DNA of 64,000 nt, taken from contig NZ_DIHC01000060.1 of assembly GCF_002419965.1 (NCBI RefSeq), forward strand, positions 62,001 through 126,000, in the 5' to 3' direction. Shown one piece after another: positions 59,940-64,000 of the stretch (position 1 is the first letter of the stretch; every line of letters begins with the position of its first letter). The notes under the pieces are model-generated. The model saw only the letters and a list, made by a program, of their open reading frames with translations. It ran no database searches and was not told where the DNA came from. Position numbers and translations under genes: made by a program. The DNA comes from Pseudomonas sp. UBA5706. Lineage in GTDB: Bacteria > Pseudomonadota > Gammaproteobacteria > Pseudomonadales > Pseudomonadaceae.

Positions 59940-60719
59940 ATGATACAGATCGACGCCCTGCCCGCTTTCACCGACAACTACATCTGGTTGTTACAAGACA
60001 ATGCCAGCAAGCGCTGTGCCGTGGTTGACCCGGGTGACGCTGCGCCAGTGCTGGCCTGGCTTGCGGATAATCCCGACTGGCAGCTGAGTGACATCCTGAT
60101 CACCCACCATCACGCCGATCACACCGGCGGCGTTGTGCAACTCAAGGCCGCCAGCGGCGCCAGGGTCTACGGCCCGGCGAACGAAAACATTCCGGCTCGC
60201 GACGTCGCGCTGGAGGACAATGACGAGCTCACCGTACTCGGCCTGAGGTTCGCCGTCCATGCGGTCCCGGGCCACACCCTTGGCCACATCGCGTTCTACC
60301 ATGAGGACCGGCAGCAGCCGCTGCTGTTTTGCGGCGACACCCTGTTTGCGGCAGGCTGCGGTCGGTTGTTCGAAGGCACTCCCCAGCAAATGCACCGTTC
60401 TCTGAATCGCTTGGCGACGTTGCCCGATAACACGCAGGTCTACTGCGCTCACGAGTACACCCTGAGCAATCTGCGCTTTGCGCTGGCCGTCGAACCCGGC
60501 AACCCCGATGTGACCGGCCGCTTCGAGCAAGTGATCCGCTGGCGCGAGGAAAACCGCATCAGCCTGCCCTCAACCCTTGCGCTGGAACGCAAGACCAACC
60601 CTTTCCTCAGGGCCGATCAAGCATCGGTCAAACAAAAAGCAGACGAACGGACAGGCACGAACAATGCCTCGCCTGTGGCGGTTTTTGCCGCCCTGCGCGC
60701 ATGGAAAGATAAGTTCTAA
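59940..60719 (+). CDS. gloB: Hydroxyacylglutathione hydrolase (glyoxalase II)
   Basis: 259-aa metallo-beta-lactamase-fold enzyme that hydrolyses S-lactoylglutathione to lactate in methylglyoxal detoxification. The THHHADHTGG metal motif is at residues 55-64, further ligands in VPGHTLGHIAFY, FCGDTLFAAGCGRLFEG and YCAHEYTLSNLRFA, the last being a glyoxalase II signature. The start at 59940 aligns with IQIDALPAFTDNYIWLL; an open frame to 59859 is not conserved. Confidence 0.96.
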   Translation: MIQIDALPAFTDNYIWLLQDNASKRCAVVDPGDAAPVLAWLADNPDWQLSDILITHHHADHTGGVVQLKAASGARVYGPANENIPARDVALEDNDELTVLGLRFAVHAVPGHTLGHIAFYHEDRQQPLLFCGDTLFAAGCGRLFEGTPQQMHRSLNRLATLPDNTQVYCAHEYTLSNLRFALAVEPGNPDVTGRFEQVIRWREENRISLPSTLALERKTNPFLRADQASVKQKADERTGTNNASPVAVFAALRAWKDKF

Positions 60720-60818
60720 TCGGGCGCCGGATCGGTACAAAAATTCTGAAAGGTTGACCGTTGTTAAGACGCTTTCTAGAATCGCCCGACATTTTCGACT
60801 GGAACTATCTCCCAGCCA

Positions 60819-62435
60819 ATGTCGTCATCTATACGCAGAACCCTTAATTCCGACGCATTGACTCGGTTAGCCCAGGCAATCGCGGTGGTCGCAAGCGCTA
60901 CATTGGCGGGCTGCCAGACCACCAGCAGCCTGGAGCCGGCCAACTCGACAAACGCCTCCCATACCCCGGCGGTCGCCAAGCCCAAACCGGTGTTCGTCGC
61001 TCGCAAGCCTGCTCCGCTGGCCCCGCCCCATGACGTCTGGGAGCGTATGCGTCAGGGCTTCCAGTTACAGGACGGTAACGATCTCAACCCGCGCATCGAC
61101 CAACAGCGCCTGTGGTACGCCAACAACCCGTCGTTCCTCGAAACGGCGGGTGAGCGTGGCAGCCTCTACATGCACTACATCGTCGAGCGCCTGGAAGAAC
61201 GCAACATGCCGCTGGAGCTGGCGCTGTTGCCGGTGATCGAAAGTGCCTACAACCCAATGGCGCTTTCCCGCAGCGATGCCGCTGGTATCTGGCAGTTCAT
61301 TCCGTCTACAGGGCGTTATTTCAACCTGCGTCAGACCAATTTCTACGATGGCCGTCGTGACATCACGGCGTCCACCACCGCAGCGCTGGATTACCTGACC
61401 AAACTGCATGACATGTTCAACGGCGACTGGCTGCTGGCCCTGGCAGCCTATAACGCCGGTGAAGGCACAGTCAGCCGCGCCATCGAACGCAACGAAAAAC
61501 TCAACCTGCCGACCGACTACTGGAACCTGCCACTGCCGCAGGAAACCCGCGACTACGTGCCAAAATTGCTGGCCCTGTCGCAGGTGGTACTGGCTCCGCA
61601 AGCCTACGGCGTCAACCTGAGTCCGATTGACAACAAGCCCTACTTCGAAGTCGTCGAGCTGAACCAGCGCATGGACCTGTCCAAGGTCGCGCAGATGGCC
61701 AACATCGATGAAGACGAGCTGATGCAACTCAACCCGGCGTTCAAGAAACGCCTGACCATCGATGGCCCCCAGCATCTCCTGGTGCCGACTTCCAAATCGC
61801 AACTGCTGACCGCCAGCTTGTCGAACATGAAGCCTGAAGAGTTGGTCGACTGGCAGCAATATCGCGTGCGTCCCGGTGACAGCCTGGCCAGTATCGCCAG
61901 CCGCTACAAGGTGTCGACCGTCACGCTGAAGGACCTGAACAAGCTGTCCGGCAACCACCTCAAGCGCGGCCAGGCATTGACCATTCCCGTCCAGCCGGGC
62001 ATGAAGATGACCATGCCGGTGTTTGAAGAAGTGGCCGAAGTGGATGTGAAGCCGGCGCGCACCCGCACTTATAAAGTGAAGAAAGGTGAAAACCTGGGTC
62101 AGATCGCCCGCATCAACAAGGTGGACGTCAAAGACCTGCAACACTGGAACAGACTGTCCGGCTACAACCTTAAGGTCGGTCAGACGCTGGTGATGCAGGA
62201 CAACAGCAAGCCTGCCGCCAAAACCAGCGCCCGTGCCGTTGCCAAGGCTGATACTGGCAGCAAGGGTCAGGACGCCGACAGGAAGGCCATGCAATACAAG
62301 ATTCAGAAAGGCGACTCGATGTACCTGGTCGCCAAACGGTTCAACGTCGAAATGCAGCATCTCAAGCGTTGGAACCCGCGCAGCGGCCAGGCCCTCAAGC
62401 CTGGGCAGACGCTGACGGTTTATCTGCCGCATTGA
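60819..62435 (+). CDS. mltD: Membrane-bound lytic murein transglycosylase D
   Basis: 538-aa lipoprotein that cleaves peptidoglycan glycan strands. Lipobox LAGC with Cys32. The SLT domain (about residues 125-260) has the catalytic Glu in LPVIESAYNP, then SRSDAAGIWQFIPSTGRYF and LALAAYNAGEGTVSRAI. Three LysM repeats follow, starting YRVRPGDSLASIAS (about 348), YKVKKGENLGQIAR (about 418) and YKIQKGDSMYLVAKR (about 489). Neighbour of gloB as in other pseudomonads. Confidence 0.96.
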   Translation: MSSSIRRTLNSDALTRLAQAIAVVASATLAGCQTTSSLEPANSTNASHTPAVAKPKPVFVARKPAPLAPPHDVWERMRQGFQLQDGNDLNPRIDQQRLWYANNPSFLETAGERGSLYMHYIVERLEERNMPLELALLPVIESAYNPMALSRSDAAGIWQFIPSTGRYFNLRQTNFYDGRRDITASTTAALDYLTKLHDMFNGDWLLALAAYNAGEGTVSRAIERNEKLNLPTDYWNLPLPQETRDYVPKLLALSQVVLAPQAYGVNLSPIDNKPYFEVVELNQRMDLSKVAQMANIDEDELMQLNPAFKKRLTIDGPQHLLVPTSKSQLLTASLSNMKPEELVDWQQYRVRPGDSLASIASRYKVSTVTLKDLNKLSGNHLKRGQALTIPVQPGMKMTMPVFEEVAEVDVKPARTRTYKVKKGENLGQIARINKVDVKDLQHWNRLSGYNLKVGQTLVMQDNSKPAAKTSARAVAKADTGSKGQDADRKAMQYKIQKGDSMYLVAKRFNVEMQHLKRWNPRSGQALKPGQTLTVYLPH

Positions 62436-62452
62436 TCGGCGCGCGACCAGAC

Positions 62453-62503
62453 AGCGCGCTCCTGTTGACCGATCTGAAACCGGCCCCCCTGCAGGAGCGC
62501 GCT
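62453..62503. repeat. Inverted repeat after mltD
   Basis: Perfect 12-bp arms AGCGCGCTCCTG (62453-62464) and CAGGAGCGCGCT (62492-62503) around 27 nt, just past the mltD stop. No U-tract follows, so it is more likely a REP-family palindrome than an intrinsic terminator. The rest of 62436-62659 shows no gene. Confidence 0.5.
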
Positions 62504-62659
62504 TGTCCGGAATCGCGGTGCATGAGGCAACTGAAGCTTCACATACATACCGCGTTCGTGACCAAGCGCGCGCCTACAGGTTGAGCATCCGCAACCGCTC
62601 TTTTTCCAGCCCATACAAGCTGTTACTGTGACCGACCGCTGCCTGGATCGAACGCCGAT

Positions 62660-64000
62660 TTGATACGCCTCTCGCTGATGGTTTTCAGCCTGGTCTTGAG
62701 CACGACATCCGCCGCGACCATCAGTGAAAGCCATGGTTACGCACAGTTCGGTGTCCTCAAGTATCCGGCCAGCTTTACGCATTTCGACTGGGTCAATCCC
62801 GAGGCGCCGAAAGCTGGCACCTTGCGAATCATGGCCAACGGTACATTTGACACGCTCAACCCCTACACCTTCAAGGGCAGCAGCCCGACCTCGACCGCCA
62901 ATTTTGGCCAGTACGGCGTCAGCGAGCTGAACGAACCGCTGATGGTCGGCACAGGGCAATACGATCCGTCTGGCGATGAACCCACCTCCAGTTACGGCCT
63001 GATCGCCAGGACCGTCGAATACAGCGAAGACCGCAGCTGGGTGGTGTTTAACCTGCGCCCTGAGGCGCGCTTCCACGATGGCAAGCCGATTACCGCCTAT
63101 GACGTGGCGTTCTCCTATCGGACACTGCTCAAGGACGGCCACCCGCAATACCGCACTGCCCTGCAGGAAGTGCAGCGAGTCGACATCCTCAACCGCCATC
63201 GCATTCGTTTCGTGTTCAAGCGGTCCGGCAATCCATTACTGATCCTGCGCCTCGGCGAACTGCCAGTGCTGGCGCAGCATTACTGGAAAAACCGCAACTT
63301 CACCACCACCACGTTCGTGCCTCCCCTGGGCAGCGGACCCTACCGCATCACGCAAGTACGCCCCGGCCGCGGGCTGGTGTTCGAGCGGGTCAAGGATTAC
63401 TGGGGCAAGGACCTGCCGGTCAATCGCGGCAAATACAACTTCAACCGCGTGGAAGTCGAGTTCTATCGCGATGCCGACGTCGCCTTCGAAGCCTTCAAGG
63501 CGGGTGAGTTCGATATCTACATCGAGCACCAGGCCAAGAACTGGTCTACCGGCTACGACTACCCTGCGGTGAACGACGGCCAGGTGATCAAAGCGCAAAT
63601 CCCGCATCAGATCCCTACCCAGACTCAGGGCCTGTTTATGAACACCCGCCGCGATACCTTCGCTGACATCAAGGTACGCGAGGCCTTGGGCCTGATGTTC
63701 AACTTCGAATGGACCAACCGCACGCTGTTCAACAACGCCTACAAACGTTCGGTCAGTTATTATCCAAACAGTGAATTTTCCGCGGCTGACGTTCCCGCCG
63801 GTCGCGAGTTTCTGTTTCTCTGGCCCTATCGGGACCAGTTGCCCCTGCAGTTGTTCACTCAGCCATTTGCCGTGTCGAAAACCGATGGCGGTGGCGTCCC
63901 TCGCGATACCCTTCGCAAGGCTTTGGGACTGCTCGCCGAAGCGGGCTGGAAATTCACCGATCGCGGTCTTGCCAACAGCGCCGGGCAACCGTTGCGGTTC
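62660..64000 (+). CDS. Family 5 extracellular solute-binding protein (YejA/OppA-like), C-terminal end outside window
   Basis: 447 codons are visible before the right edge. A signal peptide (IRLSLMVFSLVLSTTSAA) is followed by HGYAQFGVLKYPASFTHFDW, VNPEAPKAGTLRIM, FDTLNPYTFKG and WVVFNLRPEARFHDGKPITA, matching peptide-binding proteins of the YejA group encoded next to mltD in Pseudomonas. It would deliver oligopeptides to an ABC importer encoded beyond the edge. The start is either TTG 62660, which gives the basic signal-peptide N terminus, or ATG 62678; neither has a good ribosome-binding site. Confidence 0.88.
   Translation, partial: MIRLSLMVFSLVLSTTSAATISESHGYAQFGVLKYPASFTHFDWVNPEAPKAGTLRIMANGTFDTLNPYTFKGSSPTSTANFGQYGVSELNEPLMVGTGQYDPSGDEPTSSYGLIARTVEYSEDRSWVVFNLRPEARFHDGKPITAYDVAFSYRTLLKDGHPQYRTALQEVQRVDILNRHRIRFVFKRSGNPLLILRLGELPVLAQHYWKNRNFTTTTFVPPLGSGPYRITQVRPGRGLVFERVKDYWGKDLPVNRGKYNFNRVEVEFYRDADVAFEAFKAGEFDIYIEHQAKNWSTGYDYPAVNDGQVIKAQIPHQIPTQTQGLFMNTRRDTFADIKVREALGLMFNFEWTNRTLFNNAYKRSVSYYPNSEFSAADVPAGREFLFLWPYRDQLPLQLFTQPFAVSKTDGGGVPRDTLRKALGLLAEAGWKFTDRGLANSAGQPLRF

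Noticed and set aside
1..64000. tRNA/rRNA genes, CRISPR arrays, insertion sequences, prophage
   Set aside because: None was recognised by eye. The only repeats are REP-type palindromes and the toxin paralogues; a tRNA or RNA-family scan would be needed to exclude small RNAs.

Overview
The window is chromosomal DNA of a Pseudomonas of the fluorescens/syringae type. Evidence: high GC, many REP-type palindromes, the rnhA/dnaQ/gloB/mltD/oligopeptide-binding-protein block in the order familiar from Pseudomonas, a BdlA-type soluble chemoreceptor, and giant Pseudomonas-style dermonecrotic-toxin-like proteins. I saw no tRNA, rRNA, CRISPR array, transposase or phage gene. The first gene (a chemoreceptor) and the last (a family 5 solute-binding protein) are cut by the window edges.

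Layout. 1-1456: chemoreceptor fragment and a DksA2-like regulator. 1842-15872: a myo-inositol catabolic island. A minus-strand run iolC-iolE-iolB-mmsA-iolD-oxidoreductase-ABC transporter (binding protein, ATPase, permease) ends at a clear terminator, and a divergent RpiR-type regulator (iolR) faces it. A perfect GGAA-N6-TTCC palindrome lies between iolC and iolR, and a near copy lies inside a promoter spacer upstream of the transporter. Together these genes import inositol, oxidise and dehydrate it, open the ring, phosphorylate and cleave the acid, and send malonate semialdehyde to acetyl-CoA. 16205-17518: bdlA. 17611-21567: a translationally coupled quartet DUF72-ybhP-clsB-ybhN (lipid/envelope). 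21833-22468: CGNR zinc-finger protein.

22552-27867: a compact six-gene operon that I cannot match to a known pathway: transaldolase-like, PAPS sulfotransferase-like, SDR, saccharopine-dehydrogenase-like, glycine/sarcosine-N-methyltransferase-like and APS kinase. It looks like a route to a sulfated, probably methylated small molecule, preceded by an unusually AT-rich control region.

28447-39253: cytochrome b561, an EmrAB-type exporter pair, a duplicated REP-doublet repeat, XdhC-family protein, DUF427 protein, an EgtB-EgtD fusion for ergothioneine synthesis, and two valine-catabolism-type genes (3-hydroxyisobutyryl-CoA hydrolase, acyl-CoA dehydrogenase).

39272-55708: three tandem, collinear giant genes (1762, 1768, 1767 aa), each ending in a HELSH...TxDxxY zinc-protease-like domain. 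Each has its own leader with the same promoter-proximal block at invariant spacing and a stem-loop before the start codon. 55901-64000: FMN reductase, a small unknown protein, GNAT acetyltransferase, dnaQ, rnhA, a methyltransferase, gloB, mltD and the start of a YejA/OppA-like binding protein.

Two candidates for undescribed biology stand out: the sulfation/methylation operon and the triplicated toxin array with its shared leader architecture. All homology calls are from reading motifs by eye; no database search was run.
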